DNA of 16,108 bases from an uncultured Treponema sp. GTDB taxonomy: Bacteria > Spirochaetota > Spirochaetia > Treponematales > Treponemataceae. The notes below the pieces were generated by a model. That model was not told the origin of the DNA, searched no databases, and worked only from the letters and a program-made list of their open reading frames with translations. The translations under genes were made by a program, and so were the position numbers. Below, in pieces: positions 1 to 7,434 of this stretch (positions within the stretch are counted from its first letter, which is position 1; every line of letters begins with the position of its first letter). The stretch is from NCBI GenBank assembly GCA_937877515.1, contig CALFIX010000056.1:1-16108 (forward strand). Reading direction: 5' to 3'.

Positions 1-55
1 TGCTTAAGACGCGCCGCCAGCGTTCGTTCTGAGCCAGGATCGAACTCTCCATGAT
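1..55 (-). rRNA. rrs: 16S ribosomal RNA, 5' end only (gene runs off the left edge)
   Basis: The minus strand reads AGAGTTCGATCCTGGCTCAG followed by the conserved AACGAACGCTGGCGGCGCG block, which is the universal 5' end of bacterial 16S rRNA. The block and the following GTCTTAAGCA are the form typical of treponemes. Aligning the A at 48 with E. coli position 8 puts the mature 5' end near base 55. Only about 55 bases are present. Base 42 (E. coli position 14) is C where most bacteria have T, inside the common 27F primer site. Confidence 0.95.
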
Positions 56-62
56 TATTCTT

Positions 63-78
63 AAGCACCGAAGTGCTT
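63..78 (-). other. Leader hairpin with UUCG tetraloop next to the 16S 5' end
   Basis: A perfect 6-bp stem (AAGCAC/GTGCTT) closes on a C(UUCG)G loop in the transcribed strand, one of the most stable RNA tetraloops. It ends a few bases before the mature 16S terminus, so it may help define 5' processing or early folding. There is no T-run after it, so it is not an intrinsic terminator. Confidence 0.65.
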
Positions 79-164
79 GAGATTCCTCATTAGTTCGCCC
101 CGCTGTCCTATTTATGGATTGATTGATAAATCTCTAAACTTTCATCCAGAAACTTATCCGGGAC

Positions 165-186
165 ACGGTTACATTTCCATAACCGT
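165..186 (-). other. Second 16S leader hairpin
   Basis: Arms ACGGTTA (165-171) and TAACCGT (180-186) are a perfect 7-bp inverted repeat around an 8-base loop within the rRNA leader. A role in antitermination or processing is a guess from position. Confidence 0.45.
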
Positions 187-229
187 CTTCGCCATGTCTG
201 CTGTCTTTATTTCCTTCCCTTTACTACCT

Positions 230-240
230 TTTAAGTAGCA
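230..240 (-). promoter_or_regulatory. boxA-like antitermination site in the rRNA leader
   Basis: The minus strand reads TGCTACTTAAA, close to the bacterial boxA consensus TGCTCTTTAA, about 60 bases after the predicted rRNA transcription start. Position and resemblance support it, but a single imperfect match of this length can arise by chance. Confidence 0.35.
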
Positions 241-303
241 CTTTCAAACATCTTGTCGCTTTGTTTCGCTTTTCAGCAGTGCTGTTTTGCGGCGACGTTC
301 GAG

Positions 304-333
304 AATATATCACAAACAAATAAAACACGTCAA
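304..333 (-). promoter_or_regulatory. rRNA operon promoter
   Basis: On the minus strand, -35 TTGACG (333-328), an 18-base spacer and -10 TATATT (309-304) give a start near 297. Upstream of the -35, bases 334-372 are almost pure A/T in phased A- and T-tracts, which resembles an UP element that binds the RNA polymerase alpha subunit and fits a strong stable-RNA promoter. A 16-bp A/T palindrome (about 346-361) sits in the same tract and might also help end transcription of the 382-765 gene. Confidence 0.7.
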
Positions 334-381
334 GAGCAAAATTTAAAAAATTGCAATTTTTTTTATTTTTTTTGAAAAAGC

Positions 382-765
382 CTATTTTTGCTCTTTTTCA
401 CCTTCAGAAAGCTGTTTTTTCCGCTCGGAAATGCCATCTAAAATTTCTTTAACGACACCAAGTTCTTTTTTAACATCTTCATCAGCATTTGAAAGTGTTT
501 CAGACTCTGAAAGCTTTTTATAGCAAAGCTCACCAAAGCTTTTATAAGACTTCTCCAGCTTAGAGTTTAACTGGGTAAGTTCTATTCGTACTACAGACTT
601 GTCACCAAAGTCACTTATAGCACTGCCAGCAGATTTTATACCCTTTTTAGAAGCTTCTACACCGGAATCCAAAAAAGAAAAGAACTTATTTTTTAAATCC
701 TTGAAAGTCTTTTTAGATTCGTTTGTTTCTTGATCCGCACCCTGTTCTGAATTTTCTTCTGCCAT
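382..765 (-). CDS. Hypothetical small coiled-coil protein
   Basis: A 127-residue soluble protein that I do not recognise. The first 17 residues are acidic and low-complexity. Residues 18-55 are basic and helical (KKTFKDLKNKFFSFLDSG). Residues about 58-125 form a long charged helix with heptad-like spacing (VRIELTQLNSKLEKSYKSFG and the EILDGISERKKQL end). There is no signal peptide, membrane span or catalytic motif, and only one cysteine. The start is supported by AGGTGA at 769-774, just upstream of the ATG, and by a promoter at 784-812. It is transcribed towards the rRNA gene as a single gene. The N-terminal helix pattern recalls helical segments of small stress or zinc-ribbon proteins, but the metal ligands are absent, so no function is assigned. 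Confidence 0.85.
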   Translation of the reverse strand: MAEENSEQGADQETNESKKTFKDLKNKFFSFLDSGVEASKKGIKSAGSAISDFGDKSVVRIELTQLNSKLEKSYKSFGELCYKKLSESETLSNADEDVKKELGVVKEILDGISERKKQLSEGEKEQK

Positions 766-783
766 TTTTCACCTCGCATTTAA

Positions 784-812
784 AATGTAATGCTATTAAA
801 TGACAAATTCAA
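784..812 (-). promoter_or_regulatory. Promoter of the small coiled-coil protein gene
   Basis: On the minus strand, TTGAAT (812-807), a 17-base spacer and TACATT (789-784) predict a start near 777. That leaves a 12-base leader containing AGGTGA. Geometry is ideal, with two mismatches in each hexamer. Confidence 0.55.
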
Positions 813-843
813 GAAAAAAAATATGGAGCAGAATGCAGCACAT

Positions 844-999
844 ACTTTATGCGCCTTACGGATTAAGTTCCCATTCGCCGTTCGCCTTTGTGCGAAAGCA
901 CAAACGTCAATAAATTCCTTAAAAGCACACGGCGAAAGTAAAACAAATAAGCACAAAGTTCACTTTATAAACTTTATGGATTAAGTTCCCATTCGCCGT
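844..999 (-). repeat. Duplicated lptD 3' end plus palindromic spacer
   Basis: Bases 844-881 and 962-999 are direct repeats offset by exactly 118 bases, with 33 of 38 positions identical and the last 22 (860-881 and 978-999) perfect. The right copy is the end of lptD, including the codons for GEWELNP and the stop. The left copy repeats these codons and a stop (CCG TAA instead of CCA TAA) in non-coding DNA. Between the copies, ACGGCGAA (929-936) can pair with TTCGCCGT of either copy (874-881 or 992-999), so two alternative stems are possible. A 7-bp hairpin TTTGTGC/GCACAAA (887-904) sits inside. This looks like a local duplication or a small palindromic element overlapping the gene end. Confidence 0.7.
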
Positions 1000-3900
1000 A
1001 CTCATCTACAATCTCGGTTTTTAAAGCACTCATCGGACGCCATACGACAGAAAGCGTAAAATACGGATGATAGTTATAATACTTTTGACCGTCATCGTCT
1101 GTTTCCAGGCGAGGCTTAAATGTAAGCGTTGCACTAAAGTCCCAGTCACAAATATCATGAGTAAGAGAAACAGAAAGACTCTTTAACTTAAAGCCGGAAC
1201 TTTTTCTTTTTGTCTGATTTGAATCATAAAAGCAATCATCTCCCCAGAATGCAAAGGAATTAAGCAAATCTATGACAGGATTGGTTTCGCCAGAAATAAC
1301 ATCTTCATACCCCACATAATTTTGTATGTAGCGGAATATGACACTGTTTTTGCTTTCTGAACTGAACGTCAAGTCTAAAAAATCATTTATCTTAAAAGTT
1401 AAGGCCGGAATAAATTTAAAATAACTGTTAGTTGGTCGCAAGCAGTCATAAACAATGCTTGTACTCAGAGTAGGCTTAAAGGTAATTCTGTTTTTCCACC
1501 TGTAATAAGTTTTGCCAGAGGAGGCGTATGCCAAGCTTACACTATACGGCAGAAACTCTTTGTCGCTGCGCTGAACCCAGCCTTCTTCGCTGTCAAAGTC
1601 GTAGCCGTAAGTATAACTCATTGTATAGGCCGCCTGTAAATTTTTCCAGGTAAGCGCAAGCTTTAACGAAGACCAGTAAGAATCTTCTATCTCGTAGTTA
1701 AGAGACTCTGTAAAACTAAGGTCGCCTGAAAAAAGCTTTAAGCTTGCGGCCTGCTGAAAAGTGTCCCATTCCCAGGTTACAGTTTCGTCATCATCTTCTA
1801 CTTTCTCAATGCCTGTTGCAAAAGAAAGCGTTGAATACGGGAACACAAACTTTAGGGAAGCGTCATACTCATCTTCCTGAGGAGGAAGCGTAGTTGTAAG
1901 CGTCAAGACCTGAGAAAAGTCTGTAGACTCAACCGCAGAAAGCGTTGCGCTTAATGTGTGGGAAGAAATTAAGTCTTCTAAATCTAAATCATCGTCGTCG
2001 TCATTACTTGTAAGGTAATCCCAAGGAGTTATATACTTCCACTGAGGATTATCTTCCCAGTCTTCTGCATCACCTAAAAATTCCGTTTCTACAAGCTGAA
2101 TTTTAGTCGTCCAGTCTAAACCTGTATTTTTAAAAATTGTATTATACAGAAACGGCCTGAATGAGATCGTGTTCGTATTAGATAAATCAAGCTGAGTTGC
2201 CTTGTAATCAGCTTTTCTGAGAGATGTTAAAGAAGAAGAACCTTCTTCATAACCCTTGGTTGAAGGGTGGGTCTGATACAAAGGGTCAAAGCTGAACATA
2301 TTTGACATAGAAATAAATGTATCTCTGTAAGTTAACTTGCTTGTAAGTGTCGTTGGAATTTTTATCTGATAATAAGTTGACTGAAAATTTGTAAAATCAA
2401 AATCTTCCGGTATGTCAAAATTGCTGGAGTCATAAGTAATCTGAGAAGTAAATGTTGGAGTAACGGAATACGCAAGGTTATAAGTAAAACCAGAGAACGT
2501 TGTAAGGCTTGTAGTACCGGAAGGAAGCGTCAGCTCCGGTAAGCTGGACTCTTTCAGAACAGAAGACGGAAGGTCATCTTTGACAGAGTCTGAAAGTTCT
2601 GCGTTTTCTTTTTCCGCGTTTTCTTTTGCTTCAGCTAAGTCAGAAGGAGGTTCAAGTGCCAGAGGAAAATTTCTTGCCGCAGTCTTTGACGAAGATGAAG
2701 AGGAGGAAGAAATGTCTACAAATGAGCCTGCTAATTTTGCAGTAAGCTTTAACGGTATAATCTGAGACGGATAAAAAAAGTACCTTAAAGGACTATAGGA
2801 CTTATAGCTTGAAACGTCGCTTGAGTCTACATAGTCAAGGGTAGAGTTTCCGTCGGAATCCGTAAATGTATTTGCCTTTGAACTGAACACGATTGATGAA
2901 GAAAAACTAGAAAGAGAAAGTGTTGTAACGTAAGGCTTTATCCAGGACGGAAGAGTGGCAGAATAAGAACCGCTTGCACTCCATGTAAACGATGAAACAG
3001 TATTTGTTGTGTCGTCATCGTCGTCATAAGAAGATGTAAGTAAACCTATCCAGTCTAAATATTCACTTCGCTCTCCAAAATCATCCGTAAAGTACGGGTC
3101 TGAATATATGGGCATGGAAAGAGAAAAGGAAAATGGCTTACTCATTGAGTATTTTATATTTGCACTGTAACGGAAAGGCAGTTCAATGCCGAGGAAGTTG
3201 GAATAATCCTGATACTTTGTACCGCTGGAAGCATACGGAAGATAATAAGTTGAACCTGAAGAAGTTGTAGGAAAAACCACGTTGGAAAACCCCAGCTGAA
3301 CAGACCCCTCCAGGTCAGAGACAAAAGAAGAGCTAGGTTTATAAACTCCATCAAAGCCGACCATGGCTCCTAGGGTTGTGTAATAGTCAGCCATAATTTT
3401 TAAATAATTTGTAGTGTTTCCAGAATAATCTTCATCCAGATTATGAAGTACAAGGCCTTCCAGCTTCTGTTCCTTTAGGGAAGAAGACTTCATAAAGTTA
3501 AAGAGACCCGCCGTAATGTCATCATCGTCATCGCTAGAAGAGTCCAGGGGTTTACGGCCAAAGAGATAGATTGTTGTCTGAATGTAATAGCCCAGGCGTT
3601 CGTCGTATCCGAATGAAGGGTTGAAAACCAAATCATCTTTCGGATAGTAAAATGCGGGAAGCCACAAAAGAGGAACTCGACCGACAAAGAAAACTGCATT
3701 TGCAAAAGCAAATTCCCCACCTGGTAAAAGCCAGATGCGGCTGGCCCATATTTTCCAGTGAGGGTCAGGGTCATCGCAAAATGTAAGATTTGCATTTTTA
3801 AAAGCTATTGTGCTGGAAGAGTCCCTTCCAAAAATTTCTGAGGCTACAATTAGCGTTGAGCCGGACGGAAGGTTTATGGCATCCGTTTCTGTTTGTACGA

Positions 3901-4396
3901 CCCGGCCGTTGTCAAATACGCCTTCCAAAGTGCTTGTATTAAAAAGAAGGGTATCTGCAGTAACGTTCTGTTCGCCCGCTGAGCCACCAGTCTGCTTTAA
4001 GGTAACGCCGCCCTGAGCAAAAAGCATGTCTGTAGCGCGCGTATATGTAATCTTTGACGCAGTGATTGTAGTTTTGGAGCTGCCGCTGGAAACGCTTATG
4101 GAAACTGCGCCCGTCAAAATGATTTCTTCGTCGCCGGTAGTAGGATTTTTTCTGTACTCGGTTTTATCTGCACTTTCTATGGTGATTGTAGAATTTGAGT
4201 TTTGTGCATAAAGAGTTTGTGTGCCTAACAAAAGTAAGAACACCAGTAAACCTACGCCCGATTGTAGCCGGCACGAAGTGCGTGCGGAGTGCAAAGTGCA
4301 CGCAGCACCAGAGCGGCGAAAAGCGGGGTTAGAAAAAAAACTTTTGTTTAACAAGAAAATATTTTTTATAAAACTAAGTACCGTAAAAAAAATCAT
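974..4396 (-). CDS. lptD: LptD/OstA-like outer-membrane assembly protein
   Basis: A 1140-residue protein. A signal peptide (hydrophobic core about 48-58, cleavage likely after LYA at 64) is followed by an OstA/LptA-like beta domain (about 70-200), then the LptD hallmark around DPHWKIWASRIWLLPGGEF and VPLLWLPAFYYP, then a long beta-barrel of alternating aromatic/polar strands to the C-terminus. Family role: the outer-membrane translocon that inserts lipopolysaccharide. Treponemes such as T. pallidum keep an LptD homologue without classical LPS, so the cargo may be another glycolipid. The start lies 12 bases after the uvrA stop with no clear ribosome site, suggesting co-transcription. Oddities: a 49-residue n-region interrupted by a GC-rich palindromic stretch (4259-4327), a T8 run just after the ATG, three penta-aspartate runs, and a Ser-run near 2700. 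LptD-type identity is confident; the exact start is not. Confidence 0.82.
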   Translation of the reverse strand: MIFFTVLSFIKNIFLLNKSFFSNPAFRRSGAACTLHSARTSCRLQSGVGLLVFLLLLGTQTLYAQNSNSTITIESADKTEYRKNPTTGDEEIILTGAVSISVSSGSSKTTITASKITYTRATDMLFAQGGVTLKQTGGSAGEQNVTADTLLFNTSTLEGVFDNGRVVQTETDAINLPSGSTLIVASEIFGRDSSSTIAFKNANLTFCDDPDPHWKIWASRIWLLPGGEFAFANAVFFVGRVPLLWLPAFYYPKDDLVFNPSFGYDERLGYYIQTTIYLFGRKPLDSSSDDDDDITAGLFNFMKSSSLKEQKLEGLVLHNLDEDYSGNTTNYLKIMADYYTTLGAMVGFDGVYKPSSSFVSDLEGSVQLGFSNVVFPTTSSGSTYYLPYASSGTKYQDYSNFLGIELPFRYSANIKYSMSKPFSFSLSMPIYSDPYFTDDFGERSEYLDWIGLLTSSYDDDDDTTNTVSSFTWSASGSYSATLPSWIKPYVTTLSLSSFSSSIVFSSKANTFTDSDGNSTLDYVDSSDVSSYKSYSPLRYFFYPSQIIPLKLTAKLAGSFVDISSSSSSSSKTAARNFPLALEPPSDLAEAKENAEKENAELSDSVKDDLPSSVLKESSLPELTLPSGTTSLTTFSGFTYNLAYSVTPTFTSQITYDSSNFDIPEDFDFTNFQSTYYQIKIPTTLTSKLTYRDTFISMSNMFSFDPLYQTHPSTKGYEEGSSSLTSLRKADYKATQLDLSNTNTISFRPFLYNTIFKNTGLDWTTKIQLVETEFLGDAEDWEDNPQWKYITPWDYLTSNDDDDDLDLEDLISSHTLSATLSAVESTDFSQVLTLTTTLPPQEDEYDASLKFVFPYSTLSFATGIEKVEDDDETVTWEWDTFQQAASLKLFSGDLSFTESLNYEIEDSYWSSLKLALTWKNLQAAYTMSYTYGYDFDSEEGWVQRSDKEFLPYSVSLAYASSGKTYYRWKNRITFKPTLSTSIVYDCLRPTNSYFKFIPALTFKINDFLDLTFSSESKNSVIFRYIQNYVGYEDVISGETNPVIDLLNSFAFWGDDCFYDSNQTKRKSSGFKLKSLSVSLTHDICDWDFSATLTFKPRLETDDDGQKYYNYHPYFTLSVVWRPMSALKTEIVDEYGEWELNP
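4259..4327 (-). repeat. GC-rich nested palindromic segment inside the lptD signal-peptide region
   Basis: This stretch of about 70 bases is markedly richer in G+C than its AT-rich flanks and is built from overlapping inverted repeats: GCAC-GAA-GTGC (4271-4281) and GCGTGC/GCACGC (4280-4285 with 4298-4303), the latter enclosing TGCA-AAG-TGCA. It is translated as residues about 24-46 (AFRRSGAACTLHSARTSCRL), an Arg/Cys/Ser-rich block unlike the hydrophobic residues on either side. It has the look of a small palindromic repeat inserted in frame into a coding region. Confidence 0.55.
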
Positions 4397-4408
4397 TTTT
4401 ATTTTTAG

Positions 4409-7351
4409 CTATTTTACTGAAAGCATCTCTTTTATAAAAGCACCTGTATAGCTTTCTTGGTTACAGGAAACTTCTTCGGGGGTGCCGGTTGCTACAATGG
4501 TGCCGCCGCCGGTTCCGCCTTCAGGGCCTAAATCTATAATGTAGTCGGCCTGGCAGATTACGTCCATGTTGTGCTCTATCATTACAACGGTGTTTCCCTT
4601 GTCCACGAGAGCCTGTATAACCTTCATCAGCTGCATTATGTCTACAAAGTGAAGGCCCGTCGTAGGCTCGTCTAAAATATAAAGCGTTTTTCCTGTTGAA
4701 GGGCGGCTTAATTCGCTTGCAAGTTTTACTCTCTGAGCCTCGCCACCGCTTAAGGTAAGTGCGTTCTGTCCCAGCTGGATGTAGCCCAGGCCTACGCTCT
4801 TTAATGTTTCCAGTTTTTTTGCAATGTGAGGAATTGAAGAGAAAAATTCTGCGGCATCTTCTATGGTCATGTCCAAAACGTCGCTGATGCTTTTTCCCTT
4901 GTAAAGTACGTCAAGGGTTTCCTGGTTAAAGCGCTTTCCGTGGCACACGTCGCACTGAATGAATACGTCGGGGAGGAAGTTCATTTCTATTGTGATTGTT
5001 CCGGCTCCCTGGCAGTTTTCGCAGCGGCCGCCTTTTACGTTAAAGCTGAAGCGTCCGTTTTTGTAGCCGCGCGATTTTGCTTCCGGAAGGCTTGCGTAAA
5101 GCTCACGAATCCTGTCAAACACGCCTATGTAAGTTACAGGGTTACTTCTGGGAGTGCGTCCTATGGGGCTTTGGTCTATGTTTATAACTTTATCAATTTC
5201 TTCCAGACCTGAAATTTTTTTGTATGCACCGGTTTCGTATTCGGTTCTCATGATGGCGTTACTTGCGGCAGGATAGAACACGTCGTTCAGCAAAGTGGAC
5301 TTTCCGCTTCCGGAAACGCCTGTTATGCAGGTAAATGTTCCCAGCGGAATGTCTACGCTTATGTTTTTTAAGTTGTGCTCGGTAACTCCCTGTATGCTGA
5401 TCTTTTTACCGTTACCCTTACGGCGAACCTTTGGAATTTCCATTTTAATTTTACCGGCAAGGTACTGCCCCGTAATGCTTTCGTTTACCTGCATTACCTG
5501 TTCTGGAGTTCCGCTTGCCATAATGTTACCGCCGTGCACTCCCGCTCCGGGGCCAATGTCTATAAGCCAGTCTGCCGTGCGAAGCGTCTGCTCGTCGTGT
5601 TCTACAACTATTACGGTATTACCTAAATCGCGAAGGTAAGTGAGGCTGTTTATAAGACGCTGGTTGTCTCTCTGGTGTAAGCCAATGCTTGGCTCGTCTA
5701 AAACGTACATTACGCCTGTTAAAGCAGAGCCAATCTGTGTTGAAAGACGGATGCGTTGAGCTTCTCCACCGCTTAAGGTTTGGGCACTTCGCTCTAAAGT
5801 TAAGTATTCAAGCCCCACGTTTTTTAAAAAGCTTAAGCGGTTACGAATTTCTTTTAGCACCTGGCTTGCAATTTTTTGCTCCGTTTCTGAAAAATCTATT
5901 TTTTCAAAAAAGGAGATTGTCTCTAAAACAGAAAGCTCCGTTAAGTCCCAGATATTTTTTCCGCCAACGGTAACGCCTAAGGCTTCTTTTCTAAGACGCT
6001 TTCCGTGGCAGCTGGTACATTCTTTGTGGCTCATGTATTTTTCAAGCGACTCCCTCATGTTGTCACCCCATGCTTCCGCATAACGCCTTTTCATGTCGCC
6101 GAAGATGCCGATCCACGGCCTGTTGTATGTACTCTGCCCTTCTCCACTTTGCTTATGGTAAATCCACTTAATTGGTAAGTCCGGGTCTCCGTTCCACAAA
6201 AAGTCAGTCTGCTTTTTTGTAAGCTTATTTAGCGGAGTGTCTAAAGAAAAACCGCCAGCTTCTGCAATGGCAGAAAACATTGCGTGGTTCCAGGCACTTT
6301 CCGGATTGTACGGGGCTAAAGCATACTCGTTAAAACTTAAAGAGCCGTCCGGCATAATAAGGCGCTTATCAAATTCCATCTTTTCGCCAAGCCCCGTGCA
6401 GTCAGGACACGCTCCGAATGGATTGTTAAAGCTAAAAAGACGAGGCTGCAATTCCGGAATGGAAATGCCGCAGTCGGGGCAGGCATTTTTCTGACTAAAG
6501 AAAACTTCCTCTTCTATAAAGGAAGCATCTCTGTCGTACGCTTTACCCTTTAAGTCTAAGTCGCGTGTAACTTCGGCGTAAGCGGCATCTGTTTTGTTTA
6601 CGCGGCGGAGTGCAATTAGAACACCGTTAGAGCTTTTTAGAGCTGTCTCTACACTGTCGGCAAGGCGTTTACGGATGTCGTTTTTTATAACGATTCTGTC
6701 TACAACAATTTCTATGGTGTGCTTTTTCTGCTTATCAAGTTTTATGGAATCTTCAAGCTCTACCATAAGGCCGTCAATGCGGGCGCGGACAAAGCCTGAT
6801 TTTTTTGCGTCTTCAATGATTTTCTGATGCTCACCTTTTTTACCGCGGATCACCGGAGACAAAAGCGTAAGTTTTGTTCCCTCGTTCCAGTTAAGGATTG
6901 TGTCTATAATCTGGTCTACGCCCTGCTCTTTAATTTCGCGTCCACAATTTGGGCAGTGTGCGTGACCTATGCGAGAAAAAAGCAGTCGGTAGTAGTCGTA
7001 AATTTCTGTAACGGTACCAACCGTAGAACGGGGATTTTTATGAGTAGTCTTTTGTTCAATAGAAATGGCAGGAGAAAGACCGGTAATTAAGTCTACGTCA
7101 GGCTTATCCATTCGCCCGAGAAACTGACGGGCATAACTTGAAAGGCTTTCCATGTAACGGCGTTGGCCTTCTGCAAAAAGAGTATCAAATGCAAGAGAAC
7201 TTTTACCGCTTCCCGAAAGGCCGGAAATTACAACAAGGCGGTTACGGGGAAACTCTACGCTTACGTTTTTTAAGTTGTGCTCGCGGGCACCATGAATTGA
7301 AATTTTATCGCCTTCCATAACACGCTGGACTGCATAGTTTGTCTTTGCCAT
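4409..7351 (-). CDS. uvrA: UvrABC excinuclease subunit A
   Basis: The DNA-damage recognition ATPase of nucleotide excision repair, loading UvrB at lesions in the cytoplasm. With the start at 7351 it is 980 residues, slightly longer than the usual 940-970. Visible in order: Walker A GLSGSGKSS (about 44-52), first zinc module (CPNCGREI and CPDCGISIPELQ...CPDCTGLG), signature LSGGEAQRIRLS and Walker B VLDEPSIGLH of ABC I, second Walker A GVSGSGKST, zinc finger CENCQGAG...CDVCHGKRF, and second signature LSGGEAQRVKLASELSR with LDEPTTGLH. An in-frame GTG at 7360 would precede the predicted transcription start (7356), so the ATG at 7351 is preferred; an ATG at 7315 (MEGDKISIHG) is also possible. It lies 12 bases upstream of lptD. 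No obvious LexA box was seen. Confidence 0.97.
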   Translation of the reverse strand: MAKTNYAVQRVMEGDKISIHGAREHNLKNVSVEFPRNRLVVISGLSGSGKSSLAFDTLFAEGQRRYMESLSSYARQFLGRMDKPDVDLITGLSPAISIEQKTTHKNPRSTVGTVTEIYDYYRLLFSRIGHAHCPNCGREIKEQGVDQIIDTILNWNEGTKLTLLSPVIRGKKGEHQKIIEDAKKSGFVRARIDGLMVELEDSIKLDKQKKHTIEIVVDRIVIKNDIRKRLADSVETALKSSNGVLIALRRVNKTDAAYAEVTRDLDLKGKAYDRDASFIEEEVFFSQKNACPDCGISIPELQPRLFSFNNPFGACPDCTGLGEKMEFDKRLIMPDGSLSFNEYALAPYNPESAWNHAMFSAIAEAGGFSLDTPLNKLTKKQTDFLWNGDPDLPIKWIYHKQSGEGQSTYNRPWIGIFGDMKRRYAEAWGDNMRESLEKYMSHKECTSCHGKRLRKEALGVTVGGKNIWDLTELSVLETISFFEKIDFSETEQKIASQVLKEIRNRLSFLKNVGLEYLTLERSAQTLSGGEAQRIRLSTQIGSALTGVMYVLDEPSIGLHQRDNQRLINSLTYLRDLGNTVIVVEHDEQTLRTADWLIDIGPGAGVHGGNIMASGTPEQVMQVNESITGQYLAGKIKMEIPKVRRKGNGKKISIQGVTEHNLKNISVDIPLGTFTCITGVSGSGKSTLLNDVFYPAASNAIMRTEYETGAYKKISGLEEIDKVINIDQSPIGRTPRSNPVTYIGVFDRIRELYASLPEAKSRGYKNGRFSFNVKGGRCENCQGAGTITIEMNFLPDVFIQCDVCHGKRFNQETLDVLYKGKSISDVLDMTIEDAAEFFSSIPHIAKKLETLKSVGLGYIQLGQNALTLSGGEAQRVKLASELSRPSTGKTLYILDEPTTGLHFVDIMQLMKVIQALVDKGNTVVMIEHNMDVICQADYIIDLGPEGGTGGGTIVATGTPEEVSCNQESYTGAFIKEMLSVK

Positions 7352-7362
7352 AGTGCGCACAT

Positions 7363-7392
7363 ATTATCAGTTTTGGGTAAAAAAGTCATCAA
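7363..7392 (-). promoter_or_regulatory. uvrA promoter, near-leaderless
   Basis: On the minus strand, TTGATG (7392-7387), an 18-base spacer and GATAAT (7368-7363) predict a start near 7356, only about 5 bases before the ATG at 7351. No Shine-Dalgarno sequence fits in that space. Confidence 0.5.
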
Positions 7393-7434
7393 GCCTGAGT
7401 TAGAGAAAGGTGATTTTTACGGCTGGCACAGTCT

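Larger units (their letters stand above)
56..297 (-). other. 16S rRNA leader transcript region
   Basis: This stretch of about 240 bases lies between the predicted rRNA start (near 297) and the mature 16S 5' end, and holds no gene. It contains an AAGCAC-TTCG-GTGCTT hairpin at 63-78, only 7 bases before the mature end. A second hairpin at 165-186 has arms ACGGTTA/TAACCGT. A boxA-like TGCTACTTAAA lies at 230-240 on the minus strand and could recruit Nus factors. Leaders of this kind normally carry antitermination and RNase III processing signals. The assignment of each element is inference from position and shape. Confidence 0.6.

Noticed and set aside
374..399. Hairpin GAAAAAG/CTTTTTC as a terminator of the small coiled-coil gene
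   Set aside because: The stem overlaps the stop codon, is A/T-only, and is followed by A rather than T in the transcribed direction.
790..984. Plus-strand 64-codon open frame across the lptD downstream spacer
   Set aside because: It lies on the palindromic repeat region, has no ribosome site, and its composition is that of repeat DNA. It partly overlaps the lptD 3' end in antisense.
3154..3795. Minus-strand open frames inside lptD in other frames
   Set aside because: They lie wholly within the lptD gene and have no independent start signals or recognisable domains.
4940..7320. Several plus-strand open frames opposite uvrA
   Set aside because: They are antisense to a full-length, strongly conserved uvrA and show no family motifs.
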